Shown here: positions 1-6,034 of the stretch, piece by piece | Position numbering within the stretch: the stretch's first letter is position 1 | How the letters are laid out: every line of letters begins with the position of its first letter | Assembly: GCA_030043675.1 (NCBI GenBank) | Contig: JASHXG010000262.1 | Span: 1 to 6,034 of the forward strand | DNA from: Vulcanimicrobiota bacterium | GTDB lineage: Bacteria > Vulcanimicrobiota > Vulcanimicrobiia > Vulcanimicrobiales > Vulcanimicrobiaceae | Length of the DNA stretch: 6,034 nucleotides | Direction of reading: 5' to 3' | Position numbers and translations under genes: made by a program | The notes under the pieces: model-generated | Databases searched by the model: none | Told to the model about the DNA's origin: nothing | Seen by the model: only the letters and a program-made list of their open reading frames with translations

Positions 1-459
1 CGCGAAGCGATTCGCTCGTTTCGTCCGATGCCGCATCGCTTGGAGAGCGTCGCCGAAATCGGCGGCGTTCTCTACGTCGACGATGCGAAGTCGACCAATC
101 CGGCGTCGACGATCGCGGCCTTGCACGCGTACGACCGCCCCATCGTTTTAATCGCGGGCGGTCGCGCCAAGGGCAGCCCGTTCGATACGATGGGTGAGGC
201 AATTCGCGAGCGCGTGAAGGCTCTGGTCGCCATCGGTGAAGCCGGGAGCGAGATCGTTCGTCTCAGCGAAGGAGTACATGCGGTCGAGGCCTCCACGATC
301 GAGGAAGCGGTGAACCGCGCGCGCGAGCTGGCGGAACCCGGCGACGTCGTGTTGCTTTCGCCGGGGTGCGCGTCATTCGACATGTTCGCGTCGGCCGAAG
401 ATCGCGGGGAGCAATTTGCGGCGGCGGTTGAAGCGCTGAGGGCACCGGCCGGTGCGTAG
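1..459 (+). CDS. murD: MurD, UDP-N-acetylmuramoyl-L-alanine--D-glutamate ligase (C-terminal part; 5' end outside window)
   Basis: This is the 3' third of murD, a cytoplasmic ATP-dependent Mur ligase that adds D-glutamate to UDP-MurNAc-L-Ala. The reading frame is open from base 1 and ends at TAG 457-459, giving 152 visible residues of a protein usually about 440-460 long. What remains is the end of the central domain and the C-terminal ligase domain. Visible motifs, numbered from the window edge, are PHRLE at 11-15 (the family's HRxE), DDAKSTN at 27-33 with the conserved Lys30, the glycine-rich strand LIAGGRAKG near 50-58, and LSPGCASFD at 119-127 followed by RGEQF, matching the family LSPxxxSxDxFxxxxxRGxxF. 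The canonical Lys loop is NDSKATN, so the Asn-to-Asp and Ser-to-Ala changes here are deviations. An in-frame ATG at 28 lies inside the domain and is not the start. The stop overlaps ftsW by 8 bases. The identification is secure. Confidence 0.96.
   Translation, partial: REAIRSFRPMPHRLESVAEIGGVLYVDDAKSTNPASTIAALHAYDRPIVLIAGGRAKGSPFDTMGEAIRERVKALVAIGEAGSEIVRLSEGVHAVEASTIEEAVNRARELAEPGDVVLLSPGCASFDMFASAEDRGEQFAAAVEALRAPAGA
438..442 (+). promoter_or_regulatory. Ribosome binding site of ftsW
   Basis: GAGGG lies inside the end of murD, 9 bases before the GTG at 452. It matches the core of the Shine-Dalgarno sequence and favours GTG 452 over the in-frame GTG at 467. Confidence 0.6.
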
Positions 460-1612
460 CGCGGCCGTGCCGCGCCCCTACGCCGCGGCGGCGCGCTCCT
501 ACGTGGCAGCGCCGCTCGACACCGTCCTGTTCGCGACGGTCGCCGCGTTGGTCGGCATCGGCTTGGTCATGGTATTCTCGGCGTCGAGCGCCACCGCGTA
601 CGCCGAGCACGGCGACATCGCCTATTACCTAAAACGGCAGCTGATTTGGTTGGCGGTCGGACTGATCGGCGCGTTCGCGCTCTATCGCCTTGAATACCAC
701 CGCCTCAAGAAGATGGCGCCGACGATCTTGATCGCGGCAATCGCGGGGCTGGTGCTGGTGTTCGTGCCGCACGTCGGACTTGGCGTCAATGGTGGACGGC
801 GCTGGATCGGCACCTCGGCGCTGAGCATCGAGCCCTCCGAGTTCGCCAAGCTGGCGCTGGTGATTTACCTGTCGGCGGTCCTGGCGGCGCGCGGCGAGCG
901 CATCACCTCGCTGGTTCGCGGCCTCTTTCCGCTCTGCATTCCGGTCGCGATCATGGCGGTGCTCGTGCTCAAGGAGCCCGACCTCGGCACGGCCAGCCTG
1001 CTGATCTTTACCGCCTTTACGCTCTTCTTCGCCGCCGGCGCGCGCATCGTCCACTTATTTGCGGTCGTGTTCGCGACGCTGCCCTTCGCCGTGCTGACGG
1101 TGCTCGCGAGCTCGTATCGTAGGGCTCGTATCTTTGCGTTTCTCGACCCCTGGAAGGATCCGCAGAACACCGGCTTCCACATCGTTCAGTCGCTATTGGC
1201 CCTCGGCAGCGGCGGCATTTTCGGCGTCGGCCTCGGCGCCTCGCGAGCCAAGTTCTTCTACCTCCCCGAGCAGTACACCGACTTCATCTTCTCGGTCTTG
1301 GGCGAAGAGCTCGGCTTGATCGGCGCGCTGGCCGTCGTCGTGTTGTTCGTGATTCTCGCCTATCGCGCGATCCGAATTGCGCTGGCCGCGCCGGACCGCT
1401 TCGGCTTCTTCCTCGCGATCGGATGCGCCGCGATGATCACGATCCAAGCCTTCATCAACGTTGGGGTCGTGTCGTCGTCGTGGCCGGTAACCGGCGTGCC
1501 CCTACCGTTCATCTCCTTCGGAGGCAGTTCGCTCGTCGTCAACCTGCTCGCCGTCGCCTTGATTGCGAACGTCGGCCGTCACCGCAGAGTTTCGTCGTTG
1601 GCGCGTTCGTGA
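452..1612 (+). CDS. ftsW: FtsW, SEDS-family septal peptidoglycan glycosyltransferase
   Basis: FtsW is an inner-membrane SEDS protein that polymerises lipid II into glycan strands at the septum, working with a class B PBP (FtsI). The 386-residue product has about ten hydrophobic segments (roughly 23-45, 63-80, 89-107, 129-147, 157-173, 176-196, 199-218, 287-307, 316-340 and 348-375), with a large external loop at 219-286. SEDS signatures include MVFSASS at 40-46, GGRRWIG at 114-120, EPSEFAKLALVIYL at 127-140, EPDLGTA at 175-181, FLDPW at 230-234, and YLPEQYTDFIF at 270-280. Asp277 aligns with the catalytic aspartate of RodA/FtsW (E. coli FtsW Asp297). GEELGLIG is at 284-291 and PLPFISFGGSS at 350-360. 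The GTG start at 452 overlaps murD and has a GAGGG site; GTG 467 is an alternative. RodA shares the fold, but the position between murD and murG identifies FtsW. The usual QPDLG is EPDLG here. Confidence 0.95.
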   Translation: MRSAAVPRPYAAAARSYVAAPLDTVLFATVAALVGIGLVMVFSASSATAYAEHGDIAYYLKRQLIWLAVGLIGAFALYRLEYHRLKKMAPTILIAAIAGLVLVFVPHVGLGVNGGRRWIGTSALSIEPSEFAKLALVIYLSAVLAARGERITSLVRGLFPLCIPVAIMAVLVLKEPDLGTASLLIFTAFTLFFAAGARIVHLFAVVFATLPFAVLTVLASSYRRARIFAFLDPWKDPQNTGFHIVQSLLALGSGGIFGVGLGASRAKFFYLPEQYTDFIFSVLGEELGLIGALAVVVLFVILAYRAIRIALAAPDRFGFFLAIGCAAMITIQAFINVGVVSSSWPVTGVPLPFISFGGSSLVVNLLAVALIANVGRHRRVSSLARS

Positions 1613-2730
1613 CCGTCGTCTTTGCCGGTGGCGGAACGGGCGGCCATCTCTATCCGGCGATCGCGATTGCCGATGCGTTGCGGGAGCGGCGCGCAACGAT
1701 TGCGTTCGTCGGCAGTGCGGAGCGTCTCGAAGCAAGCCTCGTGCCGAAGGCCGGGTATCCGCTGCACACCATCGCGAGCCACTCCCTCCCGCCGCGACTC
1801 TCTTCGGTCGATTTCGTTCAGACGGTCGGATCGAATCTGCGCGGAACGCTGCAGAGCCTGCGTCTGCTGGCGAAGCTTCGCCCGGATTTGATCATCGCGA
1901 CCGGCGGCTACGTTTCGTTCCCCGTCGTGCTGGCGGCGCGGATCGCTCGGCTCGCGCACCGCTCCGACGTCAAGGTCGCCTTGTTTGAGCCCAACGCTTC
2001 GCCGGGTTTGACCAACCGAATCGTGGCGCCGCTCGCCGATGAGGTCTGGGGCGCCTTCGGCGACGAGGACGGCCGTTTTCGCGGACGATACGTACAGACC
2101 GGAACGCCGATCCGTCCCGCGCTGCGCAGCCTTCCATCGCGCGCCGATGCGCTCGGCCGTCTCGGCCTCGACGCGGAGTCCAAGACACTGGTGACGATGG
2201 GCGGAAGCCAAGGCGCGCGAGCGATCAACGACGCGCTGGCGAAGCTCGTCGAGGATCGCGGCCTGCCGTCGGGTTGGCAGCTGCTGCTGGTGACCGGCCC
2301 GGATGACTACGATCGCATCGCCAAGAGGCTTGCAAACGCCCCAGTCGAGCCCAAGCGCGTGGAGGTGCGAGCCTATCTCGATGACATGTCGGACGCGTAC
2401 GCTGCCGCCGATCTGCTGCTGACGCGCGCCGGCGCCTCGACGCTCGGGGAGTTGGCAGCGCTCGGTAAGCCCGCCATCCTCGTTCCCTATCCACACGCAA
2501 CGCAGGAGCACCAAGCCGCCAACGCCGCGCATCTCGAAGCGGCCGGGGCCGCCGAGATTCTCTGCGATTCGCAGCTCCAGGCCCGCTTGCGCGAACTGCT
2601 GGCGCGGACCTGCGCCCCCGAACGCCTGCGCACGTTGACCGAGAACGCCCAGCGCCTGCGGAGTGAGGACCCGCTTGCGACTATTCTCGCCCGGGTCGAT
2701 ATCCTCGCATCGCGAAGAGGAAAACGGTGA
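1609..2730 (+). CDS. murG: MurG, lipid I N-acetylglucosaminyltransferase (GT28)
   Basis: MurG is a peripheral GT-B enzyme on the inner membrane face that transfers GlcNAc from UDP-GlcNAc to lipid I to form lipid II. The product is 373 residues, slightly longer than E. coli MurG (355). The N-terminal acceptor domain has GGGTGGHLYP at 7-16 (Thr10 and His13 match E. coli Thr15 and His18), TGGYVSFP at 98-105, and FEPNASPGLTNR at 126-137. The C-terminal UDP-GlcNAc domain has MGGSQGAR at 197-204, TRAGASTLGELAALGKP at 272-288 (Arg273, Glu281), and HQAANA at 301-306. The GTG start forms a GTGA overlap with the ftsW stop. Placing the start here puts GGGTGGH at the normal distance from the N terminus, although the frame stays open upstream inside ftsW. 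I see no Shine-Dalgarno sequence, which suggests coupled re-initiation. The usual HEQN is FEPN here, preceded by about six extra residues. The function is otherwise clear. Confidence 0.96.
   Translation: MTVVFAGGGTGGHLYPAIAIADALRERRATIAFVGSAERLEASLVPKAGYPLHTIASHSLPPRLSSVDFVQTVGSNLRGTLQSLRLLAKLRPDLIIATGGYVSFPVVLAARIARLAHRSDVKVALFEPNASPGLTNRIVAPLADEVWGAFGDEDGRFRGRYVQTGTPIRPALRSLPSRADALGRLGLDAESKTLVTMGGSQGARAINDALAKLVEDRGLPSGWQLLLVTGPDDYDRIAKRLANAPVEPKRVEVRAYLDDMSDAYAAADLLLTRAGASTLGELAALGKPAILVPYPHATQEHQAANAAHLEAAGAAEILCDSQLQARLRELLARTCAPERLRTLTENAQRLRSEDPLATILARVDILASRRGKR
2714..2720 (+). promoter_or_regulatory. Ribosome binding site of murC
   Basis: GAAGAGG lies in the last codons of murG, 6 bases before the GTG at 2727. 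The purine run and spacing support this start, which also forms a GTGA overlap with the murG stop. Confidence 0.65.
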
Positions 2731-4142
2731 CCACAGCAGGGCCCGCGTCCACGTATCACTTCATCGGCATCGGCGGAATCGGCATGAGCGCGATCGCGCG
2801 CATGCTTGTGGCCGGCGGGCATGCGGTTTCGGGCTCCGATCTCACCGCCACGCCGCTGCTCGAGCAGCTGAGCGCCGAGGGCGTGCGCATCGCGATCGGT
2901 CACGATGCCGACAACATTCGCGACGCGCACACGGTGATCGTAAGCTCGGCAATCGACCATCGGAATCCCGAGTACCTTGCCGCACGGCGGCGCGGAATTC
3001 AGATACTGCATCGCGGCGAGATGCTCGCCAAATTGTTGGACGGTAAGCGCGGCATCGCGATCTGCGGGACGCATGGCAAGACCACGACGACCGCGATGAC
3101 GCATGCAGCGCTGCGTCTGGGAGGCATCGACGCCGGCCTCGTGCTCGGCGGCATCGACGCGACCCTCGAAAGCAACGCCTATGCCGGCGATTCGTCCTGG
3201 TTCGTTACCGAAGCCGACGAGTCGGATGGCTCTTTTGCGCTGCTTGAACCAATGGTGGCAATCGTCACCAACATCGAGAACGACCACCTCACCAGCGATG
3301 ACGAGCTGCCCCAGCTCGTGCGCGCCTTCAGCGAGTTCATCGCGAAGCTGCCCGATGACGGGCTCGCGGTCATCGGCGTCGACAATCCACTCTCGGCGTC
3401 GCTGACCTCGCATGATTTGCGCGCGCGCGTCGTTACCTTCGGCTTCGATCCGCGCGCGCGCCTGCGCGCCGAGAACGTGCGTTTCGACGATTTCGGCTCG
3501 GCATTCGACGTCATTGCCGAGGGCCGTCCGTTGGGAGGCGTCGAGCTGCAGGTTCCGGGATCGATCAACGTGCAAAACGCACTCGGCGCCATCGCCGCTG
3601 CGCGCGAGCTGGGCATACCATTTTCGCTCGTCGCGGAGGCTTTACGCGCATTCCGCGGCGTGCGCCGCCGCTTCGACGTGCTGATCCGCGACGAGCGCAT
3701 GATCGTCGTTGACGACTATGCGCACCATCCGACCGCCGTGCGCGCGACGATCGCCGCCGCGCGGCAAGATCACAACGGCACGCTCGTCGTCGCCTTCCAG
3801 CCGCATCGCTACACGCGAACCGCCTTCTTGGCGCGCGAGTTTGCCGAAGCGCTGCGTGGCGCCGATCGCGTCTACCTCACGCCGGTCTACGCCGCTTCTG
3901 AACCGGCGATTCCGGGTGTGAGCGAGCGATCGATCGGAGAGCATCTCGTGGCCGCGGGCGGATGGGTACGCTACGCTGCCGGCGGCGAGGATCTCGAGGA
4001 TCGCATCCTCGCCGAAACGCCGCCGGGCGCGATGGTGCTCGTGCTCGGCGCGGGCGACATCACCGAGTCGGCGGCGCATTTGGCCGAGCGCCTCTCATCT
4101 CGGCGGACCTTGCTTGGGAACTCCGTAGCGTCACGAGCATGA
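2727..4142 (+). CDS. murC: MurC, UDP-N-acetylmuramate--L-alanine ligase
   Basis: MurC is the first cytoplasmic Mur ligase and attaches L-alanine to UDP-MurNAc using ATP. The 471-residue length is normal for the family. Domain 1, binding the UDP-sugar, begins with FIGIGGIGMSAIA at 12-24, and the SGSD of 35-38 follows. The ATP domain has the P-loop GTHGKTTTT at 114-122 (Lys118), TEADESDGSF at 161-170 and TNIENDHL at 181-188. The later part has VPGSINVQNALGA at 276-288 and the GVRRRFD at 311-317. The C-terminal domain has DDYAHHPTA at 329-337, FQPHRYTRT at 358-366 and GAGDI at 441-445. GIGGIGMS together with YAHHP and QPHRYTR separates MurC from the other Mur ligases; the Mpl ligase is related but does not fit this gene order. 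The GTG start overlaps murG by 4 bases and is supported by GAAGAGG. The stop overlaps the murB ATG by 4 bases. After DHL the sequence has Thr where many MurC proteins have Asp. Confidence 0.97.
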   Translation: MTTAGPASTYHFIGIGGIGMSAIARMLVAGGHAVSGSDLTATPLLEQLSAEGVRIAIGHDADNIRDAHTVIVSSAIDHRNPEYLAARRRGIQILHRGEMLAKLLDGKRGIAICGTHGKTTTTAMTHAALRLGGIDAGLVLGGIDATLESNAYAGDSSWFVTEADESDGSFALLEPMVAIVTNIENDHLTSDDELPQLVRAFSEFIAKLPDDGLAVIGVDNPLSASLTSHDLRARVVTFGFDPRARLRAENVRFDDFGSAFDVIAEGRPLGGVELQVPGSINVQNALGAIAAARELGIPFSLVAEALRAFRGVRRRFDVLIRDERMIVVDDYAHHPTAVRATIAAARQDHNGTLVVAFQPHRYTRTAFLAREFAEALRGADRVYLTPVYAASEPAIPGVSERSIGEHLVAAGGWVRYAAGGEDLEDRILAETPPGAMVLVLGAGDITESAAHLAERLSSRRTLLGNSVASRA

Positions 4143-5095
4143 GCGTCACGACGGCGCGCGCCACCCGCAGCCTGCTCGAGGCGTCCGACCGCGAGGCGCT
4201 GCACGCGATCTTCGGCGAACGCGCGCGTTTCGATGAGGCGCTCGCACCGTATACGTCGTGGAAGATCGGCGGTCCGGCCGACGCGCTCGTAACCGTTGAG
4301 AACGAGTCCGAGCTCGCGGAGCTGATGCGCTTGTGTTTGCGGCGCAAAATGGCATGGTGGGTCATCGGCGCGGGCAGCAACGTACTGATCGGCGACGGCG
4401 GCGTGCGCGGCGTCGTGCTGCGTCTGGCCGGCGATTTCGCCGCGATTCGCGTGCGGACGCAAGATGGGCGCGTGATCGTCGAAGCCGGCGCGTCGGCCGG
4501 GATGGCGGCGCTCACGGCAAAGGCGGCCTCGGCCGGGGCGGCCGGCGCCGATTCGCTGGCCGGCATTCCCGGCACAATCGGCGGGTCGCTTCGAATGAAT
4601 GCCGGAACCGATCGCGAGCTCGGCGAGTTCGTGAGCGAAGTTTGGGTCCAGTCGCCCAGCCGGCCCGAGGCGCATCCGGTGAGCGTTCAGTATCTCTACC
4701 GGCGTTCGACGCTGGAGCGAGATGCCGTCGTTTCGCGCATCGTGCTGGCGTTCGATGCGGTCAGCTCGCGGGACGTGCGCGGCGAGATGCAGACGCGTCT
4801 GGTCCGGCGCAAGAAGACGCAGCCGATCGCGCTTCCCAATGCCGGCTCGTGCTTTCGCAATCCCCCCGGCACGGCGGCGGCGCGCCTGATCGAAGCGGCC
4901 GGCGCTAAGGGATGGCGTGAGGGCGGCGCGGAAGTCTCGCCGCTGCACGCCAACTTCATCAACAATCTCGGCGGAGCAACCGCGAAAGACGTCGCCACAC
5001 TGCTCGCGCGCGTGCGGCGCGCCGTACGCGATCGCTGCGCTGTCGAGCTGCAACTCGAAGTTCACCTGGTTGGAGTCTTTATCGATGAAAACTAG
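4139..5095 (+). CDS. murB: MurB, UDP-N-acetylenolpyruvoylglucosamine reductase (type II-like)
   Basis: MurB is a cytoplasmic FAD enzyme that uses NADPH to reduce UDP-GlcNAc-enolpyruvate to UDP-MurNAc, the substrate of MurC upstream. The product is 318 residues. The FAD-binding part shows YTSWKIGGPAD at 38-48, GAGSNVLIGDGGVRGVVL at 78-95, and GIPGTIGGSLRMNAG at 142-156. The substrate domain shows YRRS at 187-190 (Arg188 is the likely counterpart of E. coli Arg159), NAGSCFRNP at 234-242 (Ser237, the probable proton donor matching E. coli Ser229), GAKGWREGGAEVS at 255-267, HANFINN at 270-276, and a closing LEVHLVG with Glu307 matching E. coli Glu325. The compact length and GIPGTIGG-MNAG pattern fit type II enzymes rather than the E. 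coli type I form. The ATG at 4139 forms an ATGA overlap with murC. No Shine-Dalgarno sequence lies within 18 bases upstream, and no other plausible start lies near, so coupled translation is likely. Confidence 0.96.
   Translation: MSVTTARATRSLLEASDREALHAIFGERARFDEALAPYTSWKIGGPADALVTVENESELAELMRLCLRRKMAWWVIGAGSNVLIGDGGVRGVVLRLAGDFAAIRVRTQDGRVIVEAGASAGMAALTAKAASAGAAGADSLAGIPGTIGGSLRMNAGTDRELGEFVSEVWVQSPSRPEAHPVSVQYLYRRSTLERDAVVSRIVLAFDAVSSRDVRGEMQTRLVRRKKTQPIALPNAGSCFRNPPGTAAARLIEAAGAKGWREGGAEVSPLHANFINNLGGATAKDVATLLARVRRAVRDRCAVELQLEVHLVGVFIDEN
5072..5075 (+). promoter_or_regulatory. Ribosome binding site of ddl
   Basis: GGAG lies inside the end of murB, 9 bases before the ATG at 5085. It supports this start over the in-frame ATG at 5127, which would remove the first beta strand. 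Confidence 0.6.
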
Positions 5096-6034
5096 TGCCT
5101 CCACTCGAGCCAAGGTCGTCGTCGTCATGGGCGGCGAGAGCGCCGAGCGAGAAATCTCGATTCAGTCCGGTTCGGAGGTGCTGCGGGCGTTGCAGTCGCT
5201 CGGCTACGATGCGCGATCGATCGATTACGATGACCGCTTCGTCGATGCGATGCGCCAGCTCAAACCCAACGTCGTCTTCATCGCGCTTCACGGACCCGGC
5301 GGTGAAGACGGTCACGTGCAGGCGCTGCTCGAGTACCTCTCGATTCCCTATACCGGCAGCGGCTTGGAAGCGGCCGCGCTCTCGATGGACAAGCATCTGA
5401 CCAAGAAACTGCTGGCCGCCGAAGGCCTGCCGACGCCGGCCTGGGATCTCTTCGATCTGGGCGGCGGAACGTTGCCGCTCTTGCCGGGATCGCTCGACCT
5501 GCCGCTAGTCATCAAACCTCGCTTTGAAGGCTCGGCCGTCGGCGTCGCGATCGTGCGCACCCATGAAGAGTGGACGAGCGCGATGCTCGACGCCTCCAAG
5601 AACTACGCGCAGATTCTTGCCGAGGAGTACATCGAGGGCCGCGAGTTTACGTGCGCGGTGCTCGGCGAGGAAGCGTTGCCGATCGTCGAGATCGTCGCCA
5701 ACCGTGACGGCTTCTATAGCTACGGCGCCAAATATGAACCTGGTGGGAGCACGCACATCGTGCCCGCGAAGATCGACGAAGATTTAGCCGCGCGCATGCA
5801 GATGTTGGCGCTCTCGGCGCACCGGCTGCTCGGCTTGCGCGATTACTCGCGCACCGATTTCATCGTCAGCCGCGAGCGCCGGCCGTATCTCTTGGAGATC
5901 AACGCGCTGCCCGGCCTGACGCCGGTGAGTAATCTTCCGCAGGCCTGTGCTGCCATCGGCATCGGCTTCGAAGCCCTGATCGAGCGTTTGATCGGCTACG
6001 CGCTGGCGCGCGCGGATCTCCGCGATGCCGTCGC
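5085..6034 (+). CDS. ddl: Ddl, D-alanine--D-alanine ligase (3' end outside window)
   Basis: Ddl is a cytoplasmic ATP-grasp enzyme that joins two D-alanines into the dipeptide later attached by MurF. 316 residues are visible with no stop; E. coli DdlB is 306, so little is missing. The N-terminal domain has MGGESAEREISIQSG at 15-29 (Glu22, matching E. coli Glu15) and LHGPGGEDG at 68-76. The central part has GSGLEAAALSMDK at 91-103 and IKPRFEGSAVGV at 143-154 (Lys144, Ser150). The omega loop has Tyr217 in GAKY, matching E. coli Tyr216, typical of D-Ala-D-Ala rather than D-Ala-D-Lac enzymes. Metal ligands are Asp258 (RTDF), Glu271 and Asn273 (EINALPGLTP). The family's GSSVG is GSAVG here, so the second Ser is Ala151. 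The ATG overlaps the murB end by 11 bases and has a GGAG site. The position next to murB suggests the chromosomal housekeeping ligase. The next gene, possibly ftsQ, is not visible. Confidence 0.95.
   Translation, partial: MKTSASTRAKVVVVMGGESAEREISIQSGSEVLRALQSLGYDARSIDYDDRFVDAMRQLKPNVVFIALHGPGGEDGHVQALLEYLSIPYTGSGLEAAALSMDKHLTKKLLAAEGLPTPAWDLFDLGGGTLPLLPGSLDLPLVIKPRFEGSAVGVAIVRTHEEWTSAMLDASKNYAQILAEEYIEGREFTCAVLGEEALPIVEIVANRDGFYSYGAKYEPGGSTHIVPAKIDEDLAARMQMLALSAHRLLGLRDYSRTDFIVSRERRPYLLEINALPGLTPVSNLPQACAAIGIGFEALIERLIGYALARADLRDAV

Noticed and set aside
1423..1608. Open frame continuing upstream of murG inside ftsW, which could suggest a 62-residue N-terminal extension of MurG.
   Set aside because: The translation is Arg-rich and lacks homology to MurG, and it lies within conserved ftsW codons. 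GTG 1609 places GGGTGGH at the normal distance from the N terminus.
2487..2495. CTATCCACA, one mismatch from the DnaA box TTATCCACA.
   Set aside because: It is a single occurrence within conserved MurG codons (PYPHA), with no companion boxes or AT-rich region, so there is no case for an origin or regulatory site.
1579..2532. Antisense open frame of 317 codons opposite murG.
   Set aside because: It is a shadow of murG with no recognisable motif, produced by GC-rich codon use.
3415..3465. Run rich in CGCG dinucleotides that could look like a simple repeat.
   Set aside because: It is ordinary Arg/Ala coding sequence in murC with no regular unit and no inverted arrangement with a T-run that would suggest a terminator.
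2487..3575. Antisense open frame of 362 codons opposite murC and the end of murG.
   Set aside because: It is a shadow of murC. It has low-complexity composition, no family motif and no ribosome binding signal that I can see.
3971..5128. Long antisense open frame of 385 codons opposite murB and the end of murC.
   Set aside because: It mirrors genes with complete family motifs on the + strand. Long antisense frames are expected in GC-rich coding DNA, and the translation is Arg/Ala/His-rich with no recognisable domain.
1..6034. Possible undescribed system, mobile element, CRISPR array or RNA gene.
   Set aside because: All bases are accounted for by six overlapping housekeeping genes of known families. 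I saw no direct repeats, terminal inverted repeats, tRNA-like segments or change in base composition.

Overview
This window is a continuous piece of a bacterial division and cell wall (dcw) cluster. All six genes lie on the + strand in the order murD (3' part), ftsW, murG, murC, murB and ddl (nearly complete, running off the right edge). No RNA genes, mobile elements, CRISPR arrays or intergenic regions are visible. The DNA is GC-rich (about 60-65% by eye), and three of the five visible starts are GTG. The order murD-ftsW-murG-murC-murB-ddl is the one seen in many diderm bacteria, including Alphaproteobacteria, where ftsQ-ftsA-ftsZ usually follows. Several proteins deviate from proteobacterial signatures: MurG has FEPN in place of HEQN, FtsW has EPDLG in place of QPDLG, and MurD has DDAKSTN in place of NDSKATN. 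The source may therefore be a high-GC, less-studied phylum. Eremiobacterota/WPS-2-like is a low-confidence guess, and the window has no direct taxonomic marker.

Layout: 1-459 is the C-terminal part of MurD. 452-1612 is the SEDS glycosyltransferase FtsW. 1609-2730 is MurG, 2727-4142 is MurC, 4139-5095 is a type II-like MurB, and 5085-6034 is D-Ala-D-Ala ligase. Every junction overlaps (8, 4, 4, 4 and 11 bases), so there is no intergenic DNA and no sign of an internal promoter or terminator. The genes are almost certainly co-transcribed and translationally coupled. Recognisable Shine-Dalgarno sequences precede ftsW, murC and ddl, but not murG or murB.

Together the genes cover much of peptidoglycan precursor synthesis and its use at the septum. 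MurB makes UDP-MurNAc, MurC adds L-Ala and MurD adds D-Glu. Ddl makes the D-Ala-D-Ala dipeptide that MurF, outside the window, would attach. MurG turns lipid I into lipid II, and FtsW polymerises lipid II during division.

I found no undescribed system. The observations worth a second look are residue-level departures at conserved sites (Ddl Ala151, the MurG FEPN segment with an insertion, the MurD Lys loop, the FtsW loops) and the pattern of overlaps and ribosome binding sites.
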